This document shows positions 51,345-60,620 of a stretch of 64,000 bases of DNA, piece by piece; positions within the stretch are counted from its first letter, which is position 1, and the number at the start of each line of letters is the position of its first letter. Under the pieces are notes generated by a model. That model was not told the DNA's origin. It saw only the letters and a list, made by a program, of their open reading frames with translations, and did not search any database. Location of the stretch: positions 304,001-368,000 of the forward strand of contig CAJQUW010001633.1 of the NCBI GenBank assembly GCA_907163375.1, given 5' to 3'. The stretch comes from Prostheceraeus crozeri (lineage: Eukaryota; Platyhelminthes; Polycladida; Euryleptidae). Both the position numbers and the translations under genes were made by a program.

Positions 51345-52330
51345 TGTCTGCACGACGCATCCAAGAGTTCATACTTGAAGGATAGCCGAGCCATTTAACA
51401 AGACACCATTCTTCGCCTTGACGTTTTTTGCAACGGATGATTTTCTCTACTATTTATGTTTCACTTTCAGTGACTACCTCAATCTAATCGCGGTAAAAGC
51501 TGCCATCTATTTCTTCATTATCGTAATCTTTTAACTTGTAAGTTGTGGGAGAGTCTTTTTTATTGATGTTTGAAACTGCAAAAATTTCTTCTGTCAAATT
51601 CGGGAGATAACCTTTGGCAAAAACACTTTTCACTTTTGATATGCGAACTTTATCGCCTATTTTTACATCACTTTTTGCATTATTACGCTTACGCTGGAAT
51701 GTTTTACGCACTTCATCTACATTGTCAGCATTCACATCTGCTGGTCTGAGTCCAATAGAGCGATGTACAGGGTGATTGTAGGCATGTACCATATCTTGTA
51801 GAACCTTTGTCCAATTTTGTGTTATGTTGGCAGTAAAATGTCGCCACAAGCGATTTTTCAATGTGCGGTTAAAACGTTCAACTAATGCAGCCTTATAGGC
51901 ACTCTTTACACTAAACAACTCAATGTCATATCTCTCAAATAATCTTCCCACATGCTGATTTTCGAACTCTTTTTCTTGATCACTCTGAATTCTGTTTGGA
52001 ATGCGACCCTCTTGGAAAATTGACTGAAATACCTTTGCTACTCGTTTACCTTCTTTAGTTTTTAATGGTTGAGCCCACGCATATCGCGAGAAAATATCAA
52101 TGACGGTTAAAATAAAATTATTTCCCGAGTTATGTTTTGAAATAGAGGCAACGTCGCACAAATCGGCCTGCCACTGTTCATCAATGTCATGAGTAATATA
52201 ATGGCGGGTACGGTACTTCTTTTTCGCTTGTTTGTGGAGTGTATAGGTAGCCTGACCCTTTAACCACTATTTAACTTGTGATTGCGGAAGACAACTCACT
52301 TTTCACAATTTCTTTATAGATGCAAATCCT
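51345..52330 (-). pseudogene. Retroviral-type integrase with chromodomain (E2, fossil)
   Basis: The rve core reads ADLCDVASISKHNSGNNF, RIQSDQEKEFENQ and AALVERFNRTLKNRLW, the three catalytic acidic positions, followed by MVHAYNHPVHRSIGLRPADVN. Downstream, near 51345-51440, EEWCLVKWLGYPSSMNSWM is a chromodomain. Upstream, IYYDVKHPAGF matches the N-terminal segment of Polinton integrases. It has a few breaks and the usual position beside the ATPase cluster. Confidence 0.88.
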
Positions 52331-52539
52331 GCTGGATGTTTTACATCATAGTATATTGACTTTAAAAGTTCATGTGCTTTCTTGTCTTTTACACTTGCAA
52401 CAGCCACAAAATTTAGCAGATTTACGTTCATGTTCACATTGCTTAGAGCACGCCGTTAGAGCTGGCACAGCAAGTACATGTTACATCAACATGCACCTCC
52501 TGCGGTTCATTACATGGCATGCAACACATCTGCTTCATA

Positions 52540-53097
52540 TTAATAGTCTGAGAACATATATTTCTTTGGCGGATATCTTCTACGTCTATCTCTTTCTCTT
52601 GTTTGCCTAGAGGGTGTAGATCTACGTCGTTCTCTTCCTCTTGTTTTCTTAGTAAGTGTGGAAGGAGATGTAGAAGGTGAACTCTTAAACCAATCTCCTG
52701 GCATTGTAACACTCCTAATTTTGGGAACAGAATTAACTTTTGAAGTAGTACCAACTTCTGAAGTAAATTCAAGTTCTTTCAATGTTTCATTATTCAATGC
52801 AAATTTTGGAACATTATGCTTTTTCAATAGTTGAAGAAAATATGGCCAACCATGTGGGACATAACCTTGTCGACGTTTTCTACGCGTTGCATACTGAATC
52901 AAGTCTTCATAACGCGAAGCGCTAATAATTTTATCATCATCTGTAATGATTTCTCCTCCATCATTCACATTGAGATATGGTTCAATGCTGTTGAAAAGAG
53001 TTATTGCATGTGCGCGAGATGCTAAAGGTGTAGCAGTCGAAACAGAGTCACGCATTTTATTCTTCAAATTGCACATATTCATCCTGAGGAATGACAA
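52540..53097 (-). CDS. Integrase-upstream Polinton protein (E2)
   Basis: About 180 residues with NDGGEIITDDDKIISASRYEDLIQYATRRKRRQGYVPHGWPYFLQLLKKHNVP, a conserved region of the protein encoded upstream of many Polinton integrases. A basic Ser/Arg-rich tail follows (SPSTLTKKTRGRERRRS). It sits in the same position as 22438-23264 in E1. The role is unknown; binding of DNA or integrase is plausible. Confidence 0.6.
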   Translation of the reverse strand: MSFLRMNMCNLKNKMRDSVSTATPLASRAHAITLFNSIEPYLNVNDGGEIITDDDKIISASRYEDLIQYATRRKRRQGYVPHGWPYFLQLLKKHNVPKFALNNETLKELEFTSEVGTTSKVNSVPKIRSVTMPGDWFKSSPSTSPSTLTKKTRGRERRRSTPSRQTRERDRRRRYPPKKYMFSDY

Positions 53098-53109
53098 TCA
53101 TGCGAGAAT

Positions 53110-53730
53110 AGGAGCTCATAGTTTGTAGATAATCATAGGCTCTTTCAAAATATCACTTCGAAATCTAAATTCTTCCGGACACTCTTGTGTAAAATCAATA
53201 AATAGGTAACCATGTGGTTTTTCAATCGCTGCTTAAAAAATTTCAATTAAGGCTTTTGATCCTCTTGGTGAAACTTGTCGCGATAAATTGCAAATTGACT
53301 TCTATCTCGTGGATTCTTAAAGATAGCGTAATAGTGCGTATTCAGGTTTCGTGTGCGGCTTCTTTCCCATCAGGAAACAAATTTTGCGTGATATAGATTA
53401 TAAAGCATCTTTTGTGATGTGTTACGCGAGTGAACATATCTGTAACGTCTTTAGAATTCTTGTTTTCCTTCAATAGATCATCCAATACAACGACATCGTT
53501 GGACTCTATCTTATCAGCTCGAATAATTCCTTCATTTCGAATAAAGTTACGACGTTGCAATTTCTGAAAAAGTGCTGGCTGAGAAATACTATAACACCAA
53601 ATAACTCGATTGATAGGTTCTCTAAACAATTCTTTTCTTTTGTCTAGCAAATTCAGAATGAAACAGTTTTACCTGCCTGGGATGGACCTCATACAGTCAA
53701 AATTTTGTCACATTGAAGTTTGAAATCCAT
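53110..53730 (-). pseudogene. FtsK/HerA-type packaging ATPase (E2, fossil)
   Basis: Starts MDFKLQCDK at 53730 like the E1 enzyme (MDFRLENDS). A glycine-rich Walker A area follows, then NRVIWCYSISQPALFQKLQ, Walker B NDVVVLDDLLKEN, and the family end LFIDFTQECPEEFRFR. It is matched by the E1 ATPase along its length. A few breaks. ATGCAAAT lies 21 bases before the ATG (53752-53759). Confidence 0.85.
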
Positions 53731-53761
53731 TTTGATACTTTGAGATTCAACATTTGCATAA

Positions 53762-54127
53762 TTAACGCTTAGAGCCAAAGATACTACCCAATACGTTGCC
53801 CACTACAGGAGCAAACATCGGAAGTAGTGCTGAAAGGAAACCGCCCTTTTGTGACAGAGTTTTCCTCTTTTTTTGAAGGGTGATTTTTGGATTGGAGATG
53901 AATCGTAATTTTGTAGTATATCGCTTAAGTAACTTTCGCTGTTGTGGTGATAATTTCTTCGTCCTCAACTTTCTCACATGAGAAAAAATTTCACGAATAA
54001 ATTTATCATTAGCATGTCGTATAGCATTATATCGATGATTTCCTTTCATTCGTTGAAGAGCTCGAATGGCTGCAGAAAATTTTGAAGACTTTCGACTTTT
54101 ACGTCTCGCCATTTTTCTTTTTACCAT
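53762..54127 (-). CDS. Basic core protein with GG cleavage site (E2)
   Basis: About 121 residues from MVKRKMARRKSRKSSKF (ATG 54127). The centre, KLSPQQRKLLKRYTTKLRFISNPK, resembles the E1 protein at 29548-29820. The end has SQKGGFLSALLPMFAPVVG, an adenain-type GG site before a hydrophobic amphipathic tail like that of adenovirus pVI. ATGCTAAT lies 22 bases before the ATG (54150-54157). It looks whole. Likely a virion DNA-binding or membrane-lytic protein. Confidence 0.65.
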   Translation of the reverse strand: MVKRKMARRKSRKSSKFSAAIRALQRMKGNHRYNAIRHANDKFIREIFSHVRKLRTKKLSPQQRKLLKRYTTKLRFISNPKITLQKKRKTLSQKGGFLSALLPMFAPVVGNVLGSIFGSKR

Positions 54128-54162
54128 TGTCGCAACTTGAGTTTTCCATATTAGCATAGGTA

Positions 54163-54486
54163 CTAACTTTTATGGCCGAAGTGACACTCAAAATGAGCTA
54201 TATCACAGTGGCTACATTGACAGAGTTGAATACAGCAGCGTATGAAACAGCGCTGGCAGAAAGTATGCTTACATCTCTTAAAGATGCGTTTTTCACTTCC
54301 ATCCTTTTGCTTACATACATCACACATATTTTCACTCTTACTAACAACTTCTAAAGCAAGTCTTTTTGACGACATGAACTTGCTAGCCTTTTCTAAATAA
54401 TAGGCGCATGTACAGAAGGAATATACTTCGAGAGTAAGTAGACATAACTCGAAAACCAATTGTGCTACGATCAAGTACCATTGCAT
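54163..54486 (-). CDS. RING-type protein with N-terminal hydrophobic segment (E2)
   Basis: 107 residues. The N terminus is hydrophobic (WYLIVAQLVFELCLLTLEVY), a possible membrane anchor or signal. The C-terminal half has RING-like cysteine/histidine spacing: CDVC, CKHTFCQRC and CQCSHC. A CTATAAAAG box lies about 15-20 bases before the ATG at 54486 (about 54499-54507), so it is a TATA-class gene, unlike its neighbours. It is probably a ubiquitin ligase; the substrate is unknown. Confidence 0.55.
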   Translation of the reverse strand: MQWYLIVAQLVFELCLLTLEVYSFCTCAYYLEKASKFMSSKRLALEVVSKSENMCDVCKQKDGSEKRIFKRCKHTFCQRCFIRCCIQLCQCSHCDIAHFECHFGHKS

Positions 54487-54590
54487 CTTTAAGTTTCTTT
54501 TATAGAAAGTTGAATGTGAATATGTGAAATTGCTTCAATCACTAGACTGCTACCATGATGGTTAAATGCATCAAGACGTTGAGCAATTTT

Positions 54591-54983
54591 TCATATACGT
54601 CTTTCAAAAAATTCTTCAGGATTATCTACAACTTCCATTGAATAGGAAGCAAAGTGGAAGAAACGATCTTCTACCTCTTCATTCCCAAAATGACTGAAAT
54701 GAATTTTCGCAACTAATCGCGCCATTACAATTTTATCAGAAAACGTATCCATTAACTTCAAAAATAGTGTGCTACTATCACCAATAACTGATTTGATGTT
54801 GATCTCATCTTTATGAAATGTTATCACACAATCTTGAATAGTCCCTTTTAAACTTTGTCTATGAAAACGCAATGTTCCACAATCATTTGAGAAAGACATT
54901 TTCATCCTGCATCTATCCCTCCAATTGCATGAAAAACAGCAAGTCTTTACATAAAGCTTTAATTGAATGACTTCTTCAAGCAT
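54591..54983 (-). CDS. Unknown protein (E2)
   Basis: Not recognised. 130 residues from the ATG at 54983, or about 102 from the internal MSFSNDCGTLRF. A compact beta-rich pattern (TIQDCVITFHKDEINIKSVI, then SDKIVMARLVAKIHFSHF) ends VDNPEEFFERRI. It lies between the RING gene and the exonuclease. Confidence 0.4.
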   Translation of the reverse strand: MLEEVIQLKLYVKTCCFSCNWRDRCRMKMSFSNDCGTLRFHRQSLKGTIQDCVITFHKDEINIKSVIGDSSTLFLKLMDTFSDKIVMARLVAKIHFSHFGNEEVEDRFFHFASYSMEVVDNPEEFFERRI

Positions 54984-55028
54984 GCATTACAAATTTTGGG
55001 TTTGAAACAAATAAAATAGATGCAGTTG

Positions 55029-55545
55029 CTAACTATCATACAGAGAGCAATGAAAACCAAACCTTACTTTGGCAGTGTTGAGGTAAGGAGGAAAAGAACA
55101 TTGATTATGAATGTAACTACTACAACGAACATTTGAAATGGGAACACTCAGTTCCTTGAAACGTTTCGTAACTTCATGATAGTGTTGATTAACTCTACTA
55201 TCCCAAGGTGGAAGTAGAATATCATTAATGACTAGATTAGGAAAAAGCTTTCTCTCCTTGGAGGGATCATTACAAAAGATACGTACAACATTGAAGGCTG
55301 CTAGCCATCTTTTAAAGTCAATAAGAAGAGCACTTTCACTAGGAAGACCAAAGTCTTGTAAATATTGTTGATTAAGTCCATGAATATGTTTTCTCGTCCA
55401 TCCATCAGCTTTGGGATCACACTTGGCATGATGATGATAAACACTAACAATCTGATATGAGCAATTGTCCATGGCAATACCACTGAGCTCCTGTACAGGT
55501 TTGCCCTCACAATCCATAAAAATGATAGTGGATGACTAAAAAAAA
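55029..55545 (-). pseudogene. DEDDh-type exonuclease (E2, fossil)
   Basis: IIFMDCEGKPVQELSGIAMD matches the E1 ExoI block FIVFDTEGDPMQEVAAI. HIHGLNQQYLQDFG and VVRIFCNDPSKERKLFP fill the ExoII area, and FGFHCSLYDS fits the H-x5-D of ExoIII. Spacing between blocks is similar in both elements. The enzyme would trim 3' ends of DNA. It might remove mispaired or cytosolic DNA, but this is inference. It appears broken near its ends. Confidence 0.6.
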
Positions 55546-55577
55546 GTTACATAGTTTTACTTATCGGATGAAAAATC

Positions 55578-56010
55578 CTATAACATATTACAATATGAAG
55601 AAGTGCAACGATGCTGTTCACGACAAAATACACAAATAACATGATGACAGCGAAGAAGTAAAATGTATCTGATAAGACCACGTCTACGACACTCAAAGCA
55701 CATAAGCGAATTGTCATAAGGTAGAGATAGGAAAGGATTAGCGATTCTCCTTCTTTGATTTGCGTTTTCCGGCAACATTCTTCTCTGACTTGTGCTTCCC
55801 ACCGCTTTCGTTGAGGATTTGATCAATAATGTTATTAACATCTGGCTGCTTTGGTATATATAGGATGGATTGAGCATGCATCGATATAGAGGCTAATTTG
55901 TTGTTCTGGTGATGGCCATAATATATTCCACTGGTAGCAAAACCAATATTCCAAGTGCCTTCTGCAAGGTCTTCACATCTGATGGGTGTCACTTCATCTC
56001 CTTCCTTTTT
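55578..56010 (-). pseudogene. RING-type protein, second (E2, fossil)
   Basis: The N-terminal part has CEDLAEGTWNIGFATSGIYYG. The middle is Lys-rich (GGKHKSEKNVAGKRKSKK). A C-terminal RING-like unit follows: CFECRRR, LRCHHVICVFCRE and CTSSYC. The pieces overlap in different frames, so the gene appears broken. It is one of two RING-type genes in E2, paralleled by the UBA-RING gene of E1. Confidence 0.45.
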
Positions 56011-56019
56011 ATAGTATGA

Positions 56020-56253
56020 TCACCAATGCGATAATGGTAAAGAAAGCCTTTTACTATCCCATATCTTTTTATATGGTGTATCCTTGTCATCTCTCGCACT
56101 CCACACTTCGTCAAGGGGAGTAGGGATATCCATATTTAGTGTCACAAATTCTTCAATAATGTCAAGCTGGCGACGTATGTATGGAGCTACGGGAATAATG
56201 ACATAGTCTCCATACTGATTCCTCTTCACACTCACGTCTGTGGAAGGGACCAT
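56020..56253 (-). CDS. Right-end protein family member (E2)
   Basis: 77 residues containing VKRNQYGDYVIIPVAPYIRRQLDIIEEFV, which resembles DCNTLYIIPTKEKIVSLEKIIEEL near the right TIR of E1. It ends in SLPLSHW. The part upstream (56268-56435) probably belongs to the same or an adjacent gene. Its position nearest the right end, as in E1, supports orthology. Confidence 0.45.
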   Translation of the reverse strand: MVPSTDVSVKRNQYGDYVIIPVAPYIRRQLDIIEEFVTLNMDIPTPLDEVWSARDDKDTPYKKIWDSKRLSLPLSHW

Positions 56254-56267
56254 TCCCGTTTCCAGCG

Positions 56268-56506
56268 CTATAGCATGATCGAAATAGCGTATGCCTTGTC
56301 TAATTTACGCTGTAGGGGTGTAGGATTATGTACCTGTATTGTTTCCTCCACCGGTCTCAACTGTAGATGGCCTGATTGTATCGAACCTTGCACCGTCCGG
56401 ACATCAGCATCTGGTCTGGTAAGTGATGTAGAAGCCTGAAAGCGGAAAGATGCGATTAGGCAAACACTCAAGAGAGGAGGTGGAGGGAAGTTTTCCGACT
56501 TACCAT
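56268..56506 (-). CDS. First right-end gene of E2 with a candidate short intron
   Basis: An ATG at 56506-56504 is followed at once by GTAAGT (56503-56498). A CTTTCAG acceptor ends at 56436, giving a 68-bp GT-AG intron with a CTAAT branch-like word. The frame after it reads ASTSLTRPDADVRTVQGS and on to the stop at 56268. Introns are known in some Polinton genes. The protein has no recognised domain. Splicing is inferred only from the signals. Confidence 0.4.
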
Positions 56507-56599
56507 TCTAGTTGAAAAGTAGGATAGATGAGCTGAGAGAACGTGCGTCCGTCACTTATACGATTCAAAAATAGAATGATTGTCACTCTAAAGTCTCAT

Positions 56600-56647
56600 T
56601 ATTTATAAATAAATCCATGATTCTCATTGGATGATGATTCTCATTGG
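56600..56647 (-). promoter_or_regulatory. E2 right-end promoter: two CCAAT boxes and TATA
   Basis: On the minus strand CCAATGAGAATCAT occurs twice in tandem (CCAAT cores at 56643-56647 and 56636-56640 region) followed by TTATAAAT at about 56601-56610. This echoes the CCAAT plus TATA layout in the E1 TIRs. Confidence 0.55.
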
Positions 56648-56650
56648 ACA

Positions 56651-58462
56651 ATAACATCAAGCTGATTCCAAATCTGACCTCCGTTTACCCATCCGAGCCT
56701 TCGTACGCCCGCTGGAGCTGTTTTTTGGAAAATTCTAACTCTGTCGTTTTTCGTCAATTTCCCAAATTTTAAATGGCGTCTCACATCTAAACGAAGACAG
56801 ATATGAACAAGCCGTTTCATTCATTGAATTTTTCTTACTCTTAGCTTTCAAGCGAGCTATTGCACGACTTTCTACGATCTCTAGAACCAAAGTTGGAAGC
56901 AACGCTGTCGAGGGGGGGACGTCCCAAAAATTTTTTCTCTCCGATTACGCTGGAAACAACCTTCCTAACCCAAAATTTCGCGTAGATTCCGTATCTGACC
57001 TCCGTTTTCCCATCCGATGCTTCGGTTTGGCTCTACAGCCCAAAACCAGACCACATTCACCAATCACTCTGTCGGTTACCAACCTGGTCGGCCGCCCAAG
57101 TCAACACGGACGGACAACCAAGACTCTCAACCGAGGGGGGGGGCGCTGTGTTTATTGTGTATGTTTGCTTACTACTCTATATTAATGTGAAATTTGAATT
57201 AATTACTTTTGCGTCTATGTTTGATTCCTTTTATCTGATGATGGATGCCGAATAGCAACCGGAATTAATTACGCATCCTTAATTGAATTATCACACCATT
57301 AAAACCTTGGCTCTTCCTCTCATTAACCATTAGAAATAAATCAGTGGCCAAGACAACTTCAATAAATTATCTAGAGGACATCTATAATCCATCCATCTAG
57401 ATTTTATGATCCAGTAATTGCTGATTTACGTAGCTTGATGTGAATTTTTTGCCACATGTTAATAATATCTTTGTAACTTGTAAATTCACAGATGTATTTT
57501 CACAAGACCCACTCTTTTCTTTCAGGGGCTGTGTGAAGACAATAACAAATTGTTCGTTGCATGAAGCGGAGCTTTCGAAACTTTTATCGGGAGGTAGTGA
57601 CAGACATTTGGGGAGGCAGAGGCTCTTGTCATAGAAGAGTGATCAAATAAACATACCAAATGGATAATCTGTCTATGGATACCACTCTATCTTTGAAATA
57701 TACTTTCAACATAAACGGCTTTTTGTATTATCAGTTATCTATCGGATATTAACGGTACAAGAACGGTGTGTTATTGGCAAATTTACGGCTGAATACCGTA
57801 GATAACAGCATGTTACCGGCTAACCATCGGCATAATGACAAATACGATGATTGGGTCATATGGGTCATCGTATAGTGTCGTCATTCCGATCATCGGATTT
57901 TTAACGGCATTTGTGACACCTCCGTTGTTGGGCCAATATCGGTTTTGCCGATGATCTGATCATGGCCCGATGAAATATTTTTGACTGGGTTGGAGTTAAT
58001 TGAAATTATTGTCTTTGATAATGTTATTTTGCTCTACCAGTGGCAGACTGCTTGTGATATGATCACGCTTAAGAAAGTACCCTTGAGGTTGAGCATGAAA
58101 GTAATAGCAGCCTATTGAATTACTAATTTAACTCACATTACTAAGGCTGTCATGACACGGAGGACCTATAAAATACTATTATTCCCTCTGTATTGCTATA
58201 ATGATCAGTCAAATCCGTGGTAATTTCTTCAAAACTGCAGAAATATGCCTATAAGTGTGTTCACGTCGAGTTCATTTAATAAAATCGAAACTGTATGATA
58301 CTCATTGTTGATTTAATAAATTCTGAGTTGCTACTCTACCTAATATATTTACTCTATGTCCTAAGCCATTAGGATACTCCACGCTACTCCATTAATTCCC
58401 GTGTAGACTAGCATGTCCTTCACCGACGAAGTATTACCAGTGGTTAAGCCTGCATTGGTGAC
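56651..58462. other. No gene recognised; short repeats
   Basis: A 30-bp word, TCTGACCTCCGTTTNCCCATC, occurs twice (about 56676 and 56996). From about 57700 to 57990 there is a block rich in short palindromes (ATCGG, CCGAT, GATCATCGG) that looks like a MITE or other non-autonomous element, but no terminal repeat could be fixed. Confidence 0.4.
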
Positions 58463-58612
58463 AATAAACAATTTTTAATAAATTCCAAGCCAAAGTCCAA
58501 AAAATAATATCAAATCAATTGCTGCCTATATTCAGCTGCAGTCTTCTCATTCCAATGCCAATGATGCATCAAAATACTGTGCATTTTTTTTAAAGGAAAT
58601 GTGTAGTCAAGT
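58463..58612 (+). repeat. Dispersed repeat, copy 2
   Basis: Same orientation and order as 7928-8080, with about one difference in ten: AATAAACAATTTTTAATAAAT through TTAAAGGAAATGTGTAG. Here no capsid sequence follows. Confidence 0.75.
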
Positions 58613-59861
58613 GACTGCCTGACCAACCTTGCAGATTTACAATAATGTAGAAAAGAACAATTTGCTCTCCCAACATAAATATAATCAACATTTAAGTGTC
58701 CAGGTAGATGTACAAGTTTTCAATCTGACAGATATTATATGGCCAGTATGGTGAGGCCAGATCATATCACTAATGGAACTTCAACATTCATATCCAAATA
58801 TATTTAAGTTATTACTTTTAATTAACTTTTACTAAGAATTTCCTTCATGAGACTAAGCAATCCGCCAGGCCAGTACACGGTTCTATTTTCACTCATTTAG
58901 CTTAGACATTTTCGAGTTATTGATATTGAATCAGCTGCATGAAGAGCACGTCCAGTTAGTGATCTGATCTCAAATTCACTATTGAGTCATAGAGAATTCT
59001 TCTATCGTCGTTTTAAGGAAATGTAGCACGCACGCAGTTGAGGAAATTCGGTCCCAGATTGTTCTTCTCCGCTCACTGGTAGGCGGTCGATAACTCTTAA
59101 CCTTATAGCCCTTATAACCCTTATAACCTTAACCCGGTGATAACTCTATAACTCTCGACAGTCTATGACTTTGCTGCTAATGCACAGTAATCCTAATTGC
59201 TCATGGTCCTTACAAAGCATGGATTGTCACTTAGAATTGACAACATGAAAAAATCACAACTTTCCCGCATGGGTCCAGGTTGGATGCCAGTCGAAATTAT
59301 TCATAATAATGACATAAAATGTAACAAAGGTTTCAAAATGGTGTTGAGTATTGACGCAAGAACTTCTTACTTCATTTACTCTATTTGGATCATTATATAA
59401 TATTCCACTGACGTGACGGCCTTATAAACATACCTCGTAGCTAGGCCTATATTTGCACTATTGAGATCAGGTGTGATCAAAACCTATCATGCTTTCTTTT
59501 CTAGACTATATTTATGCCTGATCATGGACACTGTATGCATTTTCTTCATGCAGTGCATCATTTTTCAAATGCCATTGTCCAATTTGAAAATCATACTAAG
59601 ATAGTATGATAGATTACCAACTGCCTTCTTTTTGTATATGAATAGGCCTTACATGCAATGAAGTTCTGCATGACAAAGATGATACATTCCTGCTGAATCC
59701 CTTCGTCAATCGCAGCGTCTGCGGTGCATGTCGGCAGTAGCGAGGGGATTGTGTAATCATGACAGTGAATGAGATTTTTACTAATTTCTCATAACCCGTG
59801 TATTGAAAGACTCTCTTTGGATAAGATTCGTGTAAAAAAAATGGAAAGACAACGGCGTCAG
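58613..59861. other. No gene recognised
   Basis: Anonymous sequence. A CCTTATAACC-type short tandem tract lies near 59095-59145. Confidence 0.4.
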
Positions 59862-60620
59862 AATACGGCCTCAAATGCAGCGGAATAGATCTGTTGATGA
59901 TGATGAGCAACCATCCGACTTGGAAGAAGATTCAGATGAAAGCAGCGATATGTCTGCGATGGGCCTGCGTCATAACAGCCAAAACAGTAGTGATAGGTCA
60001 GGGTCTAACGACGAAGTACCGGTAGGCTTACAAAACGTTGAACCTACTAGAGTGACGTTACCTGCAACTAGGACTTCGGATCTTCGTGGAAAGGATGGTG
60101 AAGAATACATGATAGATCCATGTCCATCGGCGAATTCTGGAAGCTGCAGAATTCAATTTCATTAGTGGAAGGACTGGACCTACAACGGATTGCAGAAATA
60201 AATACTGTAGAGTCACAAACCTCTTGGCGATTGCTGATGGACATCATGGCAACGTACACAAACGAGGGGAAAGAAAAGCAGGGAAATGACAACACGGCTA
60301 AGAGTATGGCAGCAGCCGACGAAGCTGATAAGTTTACCAGACTTCTCTTCTTGGGTGAAAATGTCAACTGGAGATTCGTTGCAAAGTCTTTGGAACAAAG
60401 AACGTACATGACCGAAAGGTATTCTTCGCTACTGAGTCTATAGGATGCGAGAACTGTTACAGAATCAACGATTTGATTGCAAAACAGAACGCGTGAGTAC
60501 ACGAAAAACAGAAGGCAAATCGAGAAATGGGCACCACCAGAGTTTGCTACAAAGAAGGAGGCCACCTTCTTTTTGGAGGAAGTCTGTAGAGGATACATTT
60601 TAGACACGAATCTAATGTGA
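59862..60620 (+). pseudogene. Decayed coding region of unknown origin
   Basis: An acidic Ser-rich stretch (DDDEQPSDLEEDSDESSDMS) is followed in a second frame by EGLDLQRIAEINTVESQTSWRLLMDIMATYTNEG, then in a further frame by NRRQIEKWAPPEFATKKEATFFLEEVCRGYIL. Composition and continuity suggest one former protein of about 240 residues with two frame changes (near 60120-60160 and 60440-60480). No family is recognised; it could be a transposon ORF or a host pseudogene. Confidence 0.3.

Larger units (their letters stand above)
42955..56650. mobile_element. Polinton/Maverick element 2 (fossil)
   Basis: About 13.7 kb with penton-like, PC4-like, TBP-like, protease, major and minor capsid, integrase, ATPase, core, RING-type and DEDDh exonuclease genes. 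It is a different lineage from E1: its genes align only at protein motifs. No polymerase and no left terminus are in view. The right end lies near 56650, just past a CCAAT/TATA promoter, but no matching inverted repeat was found. It has about a dozen breaks plus a Tc1 insertion. Confidence 0.88.

Noticed and set aside
57700-57990. Palindrome-rich block as a defined MITE
   Set aside because: No terminal inverted repeats or target duplication could be fixed by eye.
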